Assembly: GCF_030053425.1 (NCBI RefSeq)
Contig: NZ_JASGBI010000001.1
Location: 2,612,001 to 2,676,000, forward strand
Source of the DNA: Lysobacter stagni
GTDB lineage: Bacteria > Pseudomonadota > Gammaproteobacteria > Xanthomonadales > Xanthomonadaceae
Direction: 5' to 3'
Length of the DNA stretch: 64,000 nucleotides
Made by a program: the position numbers and the translations under genes
The notes under the pieces: model-generated
The model's database searches: none
The model's input: only the letters and a program-made list of their open reading frames with translations
Told to the model about the DNA's origin: nothing
Part shown: one piece after another, positions 1 to 8,055 of the stretch
Layout: every line of letters begins with the position of its first letter
Numbering within the stretch: the first letter of the stretch is position 1

Positions 1-2153
1 AGGTGTCGCCGCTGTACCTGCACGCGTTGCTGAACTACGAGGACCGCTGGTTCTGGCGGCATCCGGGCATCAACCCGGTGGCGCTGCTGCGCGCTGCCGG
101 ACAGTGGGCGCGCAGCGGGCGGGTCGTCTCGGGCGGGTCCACGCTCACCATGCAGGTCGGGCGCATCCTCGATGCGCCGGGCCGCCCGGCTGCGCGTTCG
201 CCGCTTCGCAAGCTGCGCCAGTTGCTGCGCGCCATCCAGCTGGAAGTGCATCTGTCCAAGCGCGAGATCCTGTCGCTGTACCTCAACCGCGCGCCGTTCG
301 GCGGCACCGTCGAAGGAGTCGAAGCGGCGAGCTGGGCCTACCTGGGCAAGCCCGCGTCGCGGCTGTCGCATGCCGAAGCCGCACTGCTGGCCGTGTTGCC
401 GCAATCGCCCAGCCGCCTGCGGCCGGATCGCGAACCCGAGCGCGCCCGCGTCGCACGCGACAAGGTGCTGGCACGCATGCAACGCCTTGGCGTGTGGACG
501 CCGGAACAGGTGCGCGATGCCCGCATCGAACCGGTGGTGGCGCGTTCGCTGCAGCCGCCGCGCCACGCACCGTTGCTTGCGCAGCGGTTGAGATCGGAAC
601 ACCCGCGCGCCGTACGCGTGACCTCCACCGTGGACCTGGAACTGCAGCGCACGCTCGAAGAACGCGTCGCCGCGTATTTCTCAGGGCTGCCCGAACGCAC
701 CTCCGCCGCCTTGCTCGTGGTCGACAACGAAACGCTGGAGGCCCGTGCCTATGTGGGCTCGGTGGTGTTCGGCGACACCGCGCGCCTTGGGCACGTGGAC
801 ATGGTGCGCGCCTGGCGTTCGCCCGGCTCCACCTTGAAGCCCTTCCTGTATGGATTGGCGCTGGACGACGGCTTGATCCACTCCGAAAGCCTGCTGGTGG
901 ATGCGCCGCAATCCTTTGGCGATTACCGCCCCGGGAATTTCGACATGGCGTTCAACGGGCCGGTGGGCGCGGCCGAGGCGTTGCGGCTGTCGCTCAACGT
1001 CCCCGCGGTGGACCTGCTCGATCGCGTCGGGCCCGCACGCTTCTCGGCGCGTCTGGCGCACGCTGGCATCCGACTGCGCTGGCCCGATGGCGCGACGCCC
1101 AACCTGTCGATGATCCTGGGTGGCACCGGTGCGCGCCTGGAAGACCTGGTTGGTGCGTACGCGGCGCTCAACCGCAATGGCGTCGCCGGACGCGTGCGTT
1201 ACACGCCGGATGCACCGCGCGTGGACCGTCGATTGCTCTCGCCAGGGGCGGCGTGGATCGTGCGCGAGATGCTCGAAGCCAACCCGCGCCCCGGCACCGC
1301 CGCCGACACGTTCGATCCGAGCGGGCGGCCCCGCGTGGCCTGGAAGACCGGAACCAGCTACGGCTACCGCGACGCATGGGCGCTGGGCAGCACGCGCCGG
1401 TACACGGTCGGCGTGTGGGTCGGGCGCCCGGACGGCACGCCGTTGCCCGGGCAGTACGGCGCGGTCACCGCGCTGCCGCTGCTGTTCGAAGTGATCGACA
1501 GCCTGCCGCGCGCGCGCGGCGATGCCGTGCCCGCCACACCGCCGCCGAACGTGACGCGCGTGGAGGTGTGCTGGCCGCTGGGACTGCCGCCGGACCCGCA
1601 GGCGCCGCAGCTGTGCCGCAAGCGGCGGCAAGCCTGGACGCTCGACGACGTCGTGCCGCCCACGTTCGCCGAACGCGATGCACGTCTGTGGAACGTGGGC
1701 ATCGAGCGTTTCGAAGTGGATCGGCGCAGCGGCCTGCGTCTGTCGGCCGAGTGTTCGCGCCCGCACGAACGCGAATGGCGCGAGCTGGCGCGCTGGCCGG
1801 CATTGGCCTCACCTTGGCTGGCGGTCGATGCGCGCCGCGCCTCGCGACTGCCGGCGTTGTCGCCCGACTGCTCCGCCGACGGGCGCGATGCCGCCGAGGA
1901 ACTGCGAATCGAAGGCCTGGCCGATCGCGCGACGCTCGCACCCGCACCGGGCAGCGCGCATGCCGTGCGCCTGTCGCTGCGCGCGCTCGGCAGCGAGGCG
2001 CGCATCCGCTGGTTGCTCGATGGCAGGCAGATCGGCGAATCCGCAGGGCAGACGCCGTTCGTGCACGACTTCGGCGAGGCGGGCGAGCATACGCTCACCG
2101 CGCTCGCCGACAGCGGTGCGTGGTCGAGCCTGGGGTTCAGCGTGTTGCGCTGA
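1..2153 (+). CDS. pbpC: Penicillin-binding protein 1C (5' end missing)
   Basis: Bifunctional class A PBP that polymerises lipid II and can cross-link peptidoglycan at the periplasmic face of the inner membrane. The reading frame is open from the window edge; the first in-frame GTG at 3 lies inside the glycosyltransferase domain, so roughly 60-70 residues (membrane anchor and start of GT51) are missing to the left. Seen in order: GT51 motifs EDRWFWRHPG (catalytic Glu), GGSTLTMQ and RKLRQLLRAIQLE; transpeptidase motifs SPGSTLKPF (SxxK nucleophile), SLN and KTGTSYGYRDAWALG; then a C-terminal beta-rich PBP1C domain to the end. The 716 visible residues fit the usual length of about 770-800. It converges on the peroxiredoxin gene with a 12-nt gap. 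Confidence 0.95.
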   Translation, partial: VSPLYLHALLNYEDRWFWRHPGINPVALLRAAGQWARSGRVVSGGSTLTMQVGRILDAPGRPAARSPLRKLRQLLRAIQLEVHLSKREILSLYLNRAPFGGTVEGVEAASWAYLGKPASRLSHAEAALLAVLPQSPSRLRPDREPERARVARDKVLARMQRLGVWTPEQVRDARIEPVVARSLQPPRHAPLLAQRLRSEHPRAVRVTSTVDLELQRTLEERVAAYFSGLPERTSAALLVVDNETLEARAYVGSVVFGDTARLGHVDMVRAWRSPGSTLKPFLYGLALDDGLIHSESLLVDAPQSFGDYRPGNFDMAFNGPVGAAEALRLSLNVPAVDLLDRVGPARFSARLAHAGIRLRWPDGATPNLSMILGGTGARLEDLVGAYAALNRNGVAGRVRYTPDAPRVDRRLLSPGAAWIVREMLEANPRPGTAADTFDPSGRPRVAWKTGTSYGYRDAWALGSTRRYTVGVWVGRPDGTPLPGQYGAVTALPLLFEVIDSLPRARGDAVPATPPPNVTRVEVCWPLGLPPDPQAPQLCRKRRQAWTLDDVVPPTFAERDARLWNVGIERFEVDRRSGLRLSAECSRPHEREWRELARWPALASPWLAVDARRASRLPALSPDCSADGRDAAEELRIEGLADRATLAPAPGSAHAVRLSLRALGSEARIRWLLDGRQIGESAGQTPFVHDFGEAGEHTLTALADSGAWSSLGFSVLR

Positions 2154-2165
2154 CCCGTGCGTGCG

Positions 2166-2651
2166 TTACAGGTGCTTGAGCTGCTCGAGGATGTGCTCGG
2201 CGGACGACACGCGGAACTCGCCCGGCGCTTCGATGTTGAGCAGTTTCACCACGCCGTCCTGCGCGTACAGCGCGAAGCGCTTGGCGCGGCGGCCCATGCC
2301 GTAGGCGCTGGCGTCCAGTTCCAGGCCAAGCGCGCGGGCGAAGTCGCCGTTGCCGTCGGCCAGCATCATCAGGCCGTCGGGCACGTGCTGGCTCTGGCCC
2401 CAGGCCTGCATGACGAAGGGGTCGTTCACCGCCATGCACGCGACCTCGATGCCGCGGCTGCGGAACTCGTCGAAATGCTGCACGAAGCCGGGCAGGTGCT
2501 TTTCCGAACAGGTCGGCGTGAACGCGCCAGGCACGGCGAACAGCACGATGTTGCGGCCCTCGAACAGCGCGTTGGTGTCGATGGTCTCGACGCCCTCACG
2601 AATGCGCTGCAGCGGGACTTCGGGAATGCGTTCGCCGATCTGGATGGTCAT
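2166..2651 (-). CDS. Peroxiredoxin, Prx5 family
   Basis: Thiol peroxidase of 161 aa reducing H2O2 or organic peroxides in the cytoplasm. The Prx5 signature PGAFTPTCSEKHLPG is present, with peroxidatic Cys48; a second Cys (C72, in EVACMAVNDPF) sits where many bacterial Prx5 proteins carry one. There is no fused glutaredoxin domain, so the reductant is external (glutaredoxin or thioredoxin). I place the start at 2651 (MTIQIGER) rather than at the longer frame open to 2720, because AGGA stands 8 nt upstream and the extra N-terminus is unlike the family. It appears monocistronic. Confidence 0.93.
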   Translation of the reverse strand: MTIQIGERIPEVPLQRIREGVETIDTNALFEGRNIVLFAVPGAFTPTCSEKHLPGFVQHFDEFRSRGIEVACMAVNDPFVMQAWGQSQHVPDGLMMLADGNGDFARALGLELDASAYGMGRRAKRFALYAQDGVVKLLNIEAPGEFRVSSAEHILEQLKHL

Positions 2652-2800
2652 GGGGGCGTCCTGTGGAAGGGTTCCGACGATTCTAGACGTCGGCCGCTGC
2701 GATGGCGTCAAAGCTCGCATCGCGGTGTCGTCGCCGCCGATGCGTTAACCTCCCGTGCCTGCGGCCATGACGGGGCCGGCACCTCCGGACGGGACGATTC

Positions 2801-3703
2801 ATGCAGTTCAAGGATTACTACGAAACCCTGGGCGTGGAGTCCAGCGCGGGTGAAGCCGAGATCAAGACGGCGTACCGGCGCCTTGCGCGCAAGTACCACC
2901 CCGATGTCAGCAAGGAAGCCGGTGCGGAGGAAAAGTTCAAGGCCATCAACGAGGCGTACGAAGCGCTGCGCGATCCGCAGAAGCGCGCCGCCTACGATCA
3001 GCTGCGCGCGCGCGGCTACCGTCCCGGCGACGAGGTGCAGCCTCCGCCGGGCGGCTTCGGTGGCAACGGCTACGGCGGCGGCGTGGATTTCGAGGAGATC
3101 TTCGCCGGTGGCGGTGCAGGCGGTGGGTTCAGCGACTTCTTCGAAAGCCTGTTCGGCCGAAGTGGTGGTTTCAGTGGACAACGCGGTCCGCAGCCGCGCG
3201 GCGATTCCCGCGCCAAGCTCGCCGTCGCGCTGGAGACGGTTTACGAGGGCGGCAGCGTGCGCATCTCGGTCAACAACCGGACATTGGACGTGCGCGTGCC
3301 CAAGGGCATCCGCCCCGGTCAGGTGATCCGGCTGGCCGGGCAGGGCGCACATGGCGACCTGCTGCTGGAAATCGAGTACGCCGCCAATCCCCAGTTCGAG
3401 GTGGACGGCCGCAACGTGATCCACGTGTTGCCCATCGCGCCGTGGGAAGCCGCACTGGGCGCGACGGTGAGCGTGCCCACGCTGGGCGGTGCGGTGGAGT
3501 TGAAGATTCCCGCCAACTCGGAGGCGGGCCGCAAGCTGCGCCTGCGCGGACGCGGTCTGCCCAACGATCCGTCGGGCAAGCACCCGCCGGGCGATCAGAT
3601 CGTCGAACTGGAAGTGCTGGCGCCGCGCGCCCACAACGATGCGCAGCGCGAGGCCTACGAACGCATGCGCGAGGCCTTCGGCAACGACTGGCGTCGCGCC
3701 TGA
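2801..3703 (+). CDS. cbpA: DnaJ-class co-chaperone, CbpA-like
   Basis: J-domain protein of 300 aa that stimulates a DnaK-type chaperone; CbpA members also bind curved DNA. An N-terminal J domain (about 4-68) carries HPD at 33-35, followed by a Gly/Phe-rich linker (about 75-130) and the two-lobed DnaJ C-terminal substrate-binding domain. The CxxCxGxG zinc-finger repeats of true DnaJ are absent, which places it with CbpA. No cbpM modulator gene follows, unlike in enterics. The 150-bp upstream gap carries its promoter; the SD is weak (GGGACG). Confidence 0.9.
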   Translation: MQFKDYYETLGVESSAGEAEIKTAYRRLARKYHPDVSKEAGAEEKFKAINEAYEALRDPQKRAAYDQLRARGYRPGDEVQPPPGGFGGNGYGGGVDFEEIFAGGGAGGGFSDFFESLFGRSGGFSGQRGPQPRGDSRAKLAVALETVYEGGSVRISVNNRTLDVRVPKGIRPGQVIRLAGQGAHGDLLLEIEYAANPQFEVDGRNVIHVLPIAPWEAALGATVSVPTLGGAVELKIPANSEAGRKLRLRGRGLPNDPSGKHPPGDQIVELEVLAPRAHNDAQREAYERMREAFGNDWRRA

Positions 3704-3729
3704 GACGGGTGGTTCCGTAAGGCCCGAAC

Positions 3730-3752
3730 GCGTCGCGCGCGATACGCGACGC
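3730..3752. terminator. Stem-loop between convergent cbpA and pilH-like genes
   Basis: Perfect 8-bp inverted repeat GCGTCGCG / CGCGACGC with a 7-nt loop. It sits in the 132-bp gap between two converging genes and probably ends transcription from one or both. There is no U-tract on either strand. Confidence 0.4.
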
Positions 3753-3835
3753 CATCTGCTTCCTCTGGGTTACCGGACGTGACAGCCTTCGCGATCGTCG
3801 TCGAGGCCGTCAGTCGCGTACTGCGGTAGCCCCGG

Positions 3836-4201
3836 TCAGACCTTCATGACCTGGCCGATCACGTCGGACAGGTCGGTCTCGCTGAAGGGCTTGGTGATGT
3901 AGGCCTTCGCGCCCTGGCGCATGCCCCACACACGGTCGGTGTCCTGGTCCTTGGTGGTGACCAGCACGACCGGGATGTGCGAGGTGGTCGGGTCGCGCGT
4001 GATCGAGCGCGTAGCCTGGAAACCGTTGAGGTTGGGCATGACCACGTCCATCAGGATCATGTCCGGAAGTTCGCGCTTGGCCGCTTCCACCCCGGCCGCA
4101 CCATCCTCGGCGGTGAGTGCTTCGTGGCCGAGTTTCTCGACAATGCGCCGGATGCCCATCAACTGCGACGGCGAGTCGTCGACGATCAGAATGCGCGCCA
4201 T
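3836..4201 (-). CDS. pilH: Single-domain response regulator, PilH-like
   Basis: Stand-alone CheY-like receiver of 121 aa with no output domain. Acidic pocket D8/D9, phosphoacceptor D52 in ILMDVVMPNLNG, the TTKDQDTD segment and the conserved Lys in ITKPF are all present. The sequence matches the PilG/PilH class of twitching-motility receivers (MARILIVDDSP start; WGMRQGAKAYITKP), which tune type IV pilus extension and retraction. No other pil genes are visible nearby, so the PilH assignment rests on sequence resemblance. SD GGGGGA lies 5 nt upstream of the start. The gene is monocistronic. Confidence 0.85.
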   Translation of the reverse strand: MARILIVDDSPSQLMGIRRIVEKLGHEALTAEDGAAGVEAAKRELPDMILMDVVMPNLNGFQATRSITRDPTTSHIPVVLVTTKDQDTDRVWGMRQGAKAYITKPFSETDLSDVIGQVMKV

Positions 4202-4298
4202 ATGTTTCCCCCTGGACCTGGCGCGATTGTAGCCAGCGGCATGGCGGTAGCAACAGTCGGCACGCGCCCCGGTCGTATCCGGCGATGCAGGACGTGCG

Positions 4299-5291
4299 TC
4301 AGATCACGACCAGAGTGCGGCCGAAGGATCCGCCGGCCAGCATCGTGGCGAAGACCTCGGGCAACTGGGACAGGCCGACCTCCCGCGTGCAGATGCGATC
4401 GAGGTGGCGGGGTTTCCAGTCGTCGGCCAGGTGTTGCCAGACCGCTTCGCGTACGTCGCGGGCGGTACCGGCGGAGGCCACGCCCAGCAGCGACACGCCG
4501 CGGATGATGAAGGGCATGACCGTGGTGCCCAGGTCCGCCGATGCGGCCAGGCCGGCGCTGGCGACGTTGCCATAGGGCGTGGTCTGCGCCAGCAGGCTGG
4601 CGAGCATGGCCCCGCCCACGTTGTCCAGGCCGCCGCCGAAGCGCGCCGATTCCATCGGACGGGTGGTGGCGAGTGCGTCGCGCCCCAGCACCTGCGTGGC
4701 GCCCAGTGCCTTCAGGTAGTCGGCATGCTCGGCTTTGCCACTGATCGCATGCACTTCGAAACCCGCGCGGCTGAAGATGTCGACCGCCAGCGAGCCCACG
4801 CCGCCCGTGGCGCCGGTGACAGCCAGCGGACCGAGGTCGGGCGTCTGGCGGTTCTCGCGCATGCGGAACAGCGCGAGCGCGGCGGTGAAGCCCGCGGTGC
4901 CCAGGATCATGCTCTCGCGCAGGCCCAGCCCCTTCGGCAGCGGGATGACCCACTTCGATTCCAGTCGCGCGTACTGGCTGTAGCCACCGTCGCGGGTTTC
5001 GCTGAGGCCGCAGCCGGTGACGAGGACTTCATCGCCTTCGCGGAAGGACGCATCGGTGGACGCGACCACATGTCCGGCCACGTCGATGCCGCCGACCAGC
5101 GGGAAACGCCGCAGGATCTTGCCCTGGCCGGTGCCGGCCAGCGCGTCCTTGAAGTTGACGGACGAAAAGGCCACGCGGATGACGACTTCGCCCGGCGCGA
5201 GGTCGTCCAGTGCGATCGCTTCGACGCCGCTGCGGTAGCCGTCGGCGTCGTTGTGGATGCGGAAGGCGTCGAAGGTGGGAGAGGCGTGCAT
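4299..5291 (-). CDS. YhdH/AcuI-family quinone oxidoreductase (acryloyl-CoA reductase-like)
   Basis: Zinc-free medium-chain dehydrogenase/reductase of 330 aa. The N-terminal GroES-like fold contains SSVNFKDALAGTGQGKI and PLVGGIDVAGHV, typical of the YhdH/AcuI branch; the Rossmann domain carries the NADPH motif VTGATGGVGSLAVDI. AcuI enzymes reduce acryloyl-CoA to propionyl-CoA with NADPH, but substrate cannot be fixed from sequence. The start at 5291 (MHASPTFDAF) has GGAG 5 nt upstream; an upstream in-frame Met gives an arginine-rich extension unlike the family. Confidence 0.88.
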   Translation of the reverse strand: MHASPTFDAFRIHNDADGYRSGVEAIALDDLAPGEVVIRVAFSSVNFKDALAGTGQGKILRRFPLVGGIDVAGHVVASTDASFREGDEVLVTGCGLSETRDGGYSQYARLESKWVIPLPKGLGLRESMILGTAGFTAALALFRMRENRQTPDLGPLAVTGATGGVGSLAVDIFSRAGFEVHAISGKAEHADYLKALGATQVLGRDALATTRPMESARFGGGLDNVGGAMLASLLAQTTPYGNVASAGLAASADLGTTVMPFIIRGVSLLGVASAGTARDVREAVWQHLADDWKPRHLDRICTREVGLSQLPEVFATMLAGGSFGRTLVVI

Positions 5292-5378
5292 GGGAACTCC
5301 GTGTTCCGGATCGGCGCTGCAAGGATAGCCCGTCGATCGCGCGCGCATCCGCCGCACGCGGCAAAGCCACCGATGGTG

Positions 5379-6188
5379 TCAGTCGCGCGGAGTGAACAGC
5401 GCGTTGAGTTCGCCGTATGCCGAGCGCGGGCCGGGGCCGGCGCGACCGTCGGCGAGGAAAGCGGCGGCCAGTGCGCGCGTCTGCCCGAACGCGGCCTCGG
5501 CCAGGTCCGAACCGGCACTCAGGCGAGCCACGCCCAGGGCTTCCAGTGCTTCGATCGGCGGCAATGCGGCACGCAACAGGACATTGAGCGGCAGACCCGC
5601 ACCATTGGCGATGCCGCGGATGTCGTCGGCCTCGGTCACGCCCGGCACGAACAGGCCATCGGCGCCCGCCTCGCGATAGCGCGCGGCGCGTTCGAGCACG
5701 GTCGCCACGCGCTGCTCCGGCGGTGCGAGTCCGCGCAGGTATACGTCGGTGCGCGCGTTGACGAACACATCGAAACCGTTGCGCGCGGCGATCTCGCGGA
5801 TCGCGACGATCTTCGCGCACAGCGCCTCCGGTGTGCCCGCGCCATCTTCCAGGTTGATGCCGACCACGCCCAGGCCGACCAGTCGTTCGACGTGATCGGC
5901 GACGGCGGCCGGCTCGTCCGAATAGCCACCTTCCATGTCGACGGTGAGCGGCACGCGCACGACGCGCGCAATCTCCGCCACCGCCGTCTGCAGATGCGCG
6001 AAGGGCAGGGTGTCGCCGTCGGAATAACCGCGGCTCCAGGCCAGGCCCGCGCTCGTGGTGGCGATGGCCTTCGCGCCGAGGGTTTCGATCAGGCGCGCGG
6101 AGCCGGCGTCCCACGCGTTGGCCAGACGCAGCACGCCTTCGGTGTGCAGTCGACGGAAGAGGGCGGCGTGCTCGGCGTTGGAACTCAT
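5379..6188 (-). CDS. Isocitrate lyase / PEP mutase superfamily protein
   Basis: A 269-aa (beta/alpha)8-barrel of the phosphonomutase group. Visible hallmarks are RLANAWDAGSARLIE, the TTSAGLAWSRGY strand, the metal-binding DMEGGYSD, INLEDG and VNARTDVYL. The KKCGH-type loop with the catalytic Cys of isocitrate and methylisocitrate lyases is absent after INLEDG, which argues against those activities and leaves oxaloacetate decarboxylase/hydrolase-like or phosphonate chemistry possible. It lies 87 nt upstream of the YhdH-like gene on the same strand, so the two may be cotranscribed. SD GGAG is next to the ATG. Confidence 0.85.
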   Translation of the reverse strand: MSSNAEHAALFRRLHTEGVLRLANAWDAGSARLIETLGAKAIATTSAGLAWSRGYSDGDTLPFAHLQTAVAEIARVVRVPLTVDMEGGYSDEPAAVADHVERLVGLGVVGINLEDGAGTPEALCAKIVAIREIAARNGFDVFVNARTDVYLRGLAPPEQRVATVLERAARYREAGADGLFVPGVTEADDIRGIANGAGLPLNVLLRAALPPIEALEALGVARLSAGSDLAEAAFGQTRALAAAFLADGRAGPGPRSAYGELNALFTPRD

Positions 6189-6239
6189 GGTCGCTCCGGT
6201 GTCGGTGAGGGACGCGATGCTGTCACTCGCCGCGAAACC

Positions 6240-7160
6240 TTACTCGCCGTTTCCGGACGCGGACGTGACCGCCCCGCCCGCACCGGCCTGCGCGTCCCAC
6301 TCGCGCAGCGCCTGCTCGACGGCGTCCACGCCGCGTGCGACCGCGGCGGCATCGATCTGGTCGACGCGGTCGCGGTCGGAATGGATCACCTGCATCACCT
6401 TCGGCGGCTGCGCGAGCTTCTTGCCGGCATACGCATCCAGCACCAGCGCGGCTTCATCACGGCCCACCAGTGAGTACGACACGGCCGGCCAGCCTGCGGC
6501 GAGGAACGGAAGGTGATCGGTCGGCGGGTACTGCTCGCCACTCACCAGTTGCAGGCGATTGCCCTGCGACGCGGTGCGACTGCCCTGGACCAGCGTCGCC
6601 TGCGCATCGGTGGGCGCCATCATCCACAGCGTGTCGCCCCAGCCGAAGACGTCGAAATTGACGTACAGGGCAGGGCGCGTCTTGCCGTCGGCGACGAAGG
6701 CCTTGGAGCCGAGCAGACCGGCTTCCTCCAGGTCCCAGAAGGCGACTGCGACGCGATGGTGCTGCAGGGGGCGCTGCTTGAAGCGCTGTGCGAGCGCGAG
6801 CACGGTCGCGCTGCCCGATGCGTTGTCGGTGGCGCCATCGCCCACGGCGACGCGATCCGAATGCGCGCCGATCAGCAGAAGTGGCGCACCGGCGGGGCCG
6901 GCGACCTCGGCATACAGGTTCTCGCCCGGGCGCTGTTTTGCGTCGAAGGCCAGCGTTTTCCATTCCAGGCCCAGCGTGTCCAGGCGTGCGGTGATCGCGG
7001 CACGGCGCCCGACGTCGTCCCCGGCCGCGGCGATGGACTGCACGTCGCCCAGCCATTGGGCGGCGGGGATTTGAGCCCGGGCGGCGTCCCGCGCAAGGAC
7101 CGGCGCGGAAGGCGAGGCGAGAAAAAGGATCGTGAAGACGGCACTGGCAACTCGGCGCAT
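6240..7160 (-). CDS. Secreted M28-family zinc metallopeptidase
   Basis: Exported aminopeptidase-type enzyme of 306 aa. A Sec signal peptide (MRRVASAVFTILF...) ends near VLA. The cocatalytic two-zinc centre is recognisable: GAHSDRVAVGDGATDNASG (His and bridging Asp), DLEEAGLLGS (catalytic Glu plus ligand), NFDVFGWGD (Asp) and a late His in VIHSDRDRVDQID. I choose the ATG at 7160 because GGGGGTG precedes it by 6 nt; the ATG at 7175 has no SD. It is divergent from the GacA-like gene. Confidence 0.9.
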   Translation of the reverse strand: MRRVASAVFTILFLASPSAPVLARDAARAQIPAAQWLGDVQSIAAAGDDVGRRAAITARLDTLGLEWKTLAFDAKQRPGENLYAEVAGPAGAPLLLIGAHSDRVAVGDGATDNASGSATVLALAQRFKQRPLQHHRVAVAFWDLEEAGLLGSKAFVADGKTRPALYVNFDVFGWGDTLWMMAPTDAQATLVQGSRTASQGNRLQLVSGEQYPPTDHLPFLAAGWPAVSYSLVGRDEAALVLDAYAGKKLAQPPKVMQVIHSDRDRVDQIDAAAVARGVDAVEQALREWDAQAGAGGAVTSASGNGE

Positions 7161-7275
7161 CGCGAACACCCCCATTAGAATCGGTTCAGTTTGTACCCCA
7201 ATTCAGGGTTGGGCATGGGCCGAAAGCCCTGTCGGGTACCGGCGCCCAGTGCGGCGCGATGGAAGGGAGAAAGGG

Positions 7276-7923
7276 ATGACGATCCGGGTGTTCATCGTGG
7301 ACGACCATTCGCTGGTGCGGACCGGCATGCGCATGATCCTGTCGGGCGAGACCGACATCGAAGTCGTGGGCGATGTGGAAAGCGGCGAAGAGGCCATGCC
7401 GCTGATCCGCAGGCTCAAGCCCGACGTCGTCCTGTGCGATCTGCATCTGCCCGGATTGAGTGGTCTGGAAGTCACCGAGCGCGTGGTCAAGGGCGACCAC
7501 GGTACGCGCGTCATCATCGTCTCGGTGCTGCAGGACGGTCCGATGCCCAAACGCCTGCTGGAAGCGGGCGCATCGGGTTACGTGGGCAAGGGCGGGGATG
7601 CCGGCGAGCTGCTGCGTGCGATACGCGAGGTCGCGCGCGGCCGGCGTTTCCTGGCCAGTGGCATCGCGCAGAGCATGGCGCTCGCGGGCATCGATGGCGA
7701 CGGCTCGCCGTTCGATCTGCTTTCGCCGCGCGAGATGGAGATCGCCCTGCTGCTGGTCCAGGGGCTGCGCCAGGACGATATCGCCAAGCGCCTGAGCCTG
7801 AGCGCCAAGACCGTGAACACGCACAAGACGCGCCTGTTCGAGAAGCTGGAGATCCACGACACCATCGCGCTTGCGCGACTGGCCAGTCGTTACGGCGTGA
7901 TCGATCCGACCCAGGCGATCTGA
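7276..7923 (+). CDS. gacA: Two-component response regulator, GacA/UvrY type (LuxR output)
   Basis: Cytoplasmic regulator of 215 aa: receiver domain (1-120; D9/D10, phosphoacceptor D55) plus a C-terminal LuxR-type HTH (about 145-210). The inter-domain run SPFDLLSPREMEI and the HTH segment LSLSAKTVNTHKTRLFEKL are characteristic of GacA/UvrY/SirA, which control CsrA-sequestering small RNAs in gammaproteobacteria. The longer frame from 7132 crosses the promoter region; GGGAGAAAGGG stands just before the ATG at 7276. No cognate kinase is adjacent, as usual for gacA. The neighbouring uvrC of enterics is absent here. Confidence 0.88.
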   Translation: MTIRVFIVDDHSLVRTGMRMILSGETDIEVVGDVESGEEAMPLIRRLKPDVVLCDLHLPGLSGLEVTERVVKGDHGTRVIIVSVLQDGPMPKRLLEAGASGYVGKGGDAGELLRAIREVARGRRFLASGIAQSMALAGIDGDGSPFDLLSPREMEIALLLVQGLRQDDIAKRLSLSAKTVNTHKTRLFEKLEIHDTIALARLASRYGVIDPTQAI

Positions 7924-8003
7924 CGAAGCGGCACATCCGCGGGAACCGCGACGCACCCGCGCACCCAGCGATGGCGCTCGATCGCATCACCAGCCTGAAA
8001 ACA

Positions 8004-8029
8004 CACTGGCCGCCCGAAGGCGGCCAGTG
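8004..8029 (-). terminator. Rho-independent terminator of rne
   Basis: Perfect 11-bp stem (ACTGGCCGCC arms) with a TTCG-type loop. On the minus strand it is followed by TGTTTTCAGG, so it fits termination of rne, whose stop codon is 27 nt away. It could also stop gacA readthrough. Confidence 0.8.
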
Positions 8030-8055
8030 ATTCATCGCATCGCGACGGCGGGAAC

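Noticed and set aside
7276..7923. Translation of the GacA-like gene from 7132
   Set aside because: The extension crosses the divergent promoter region and has no family similarity; a strong SD precedes 7276.
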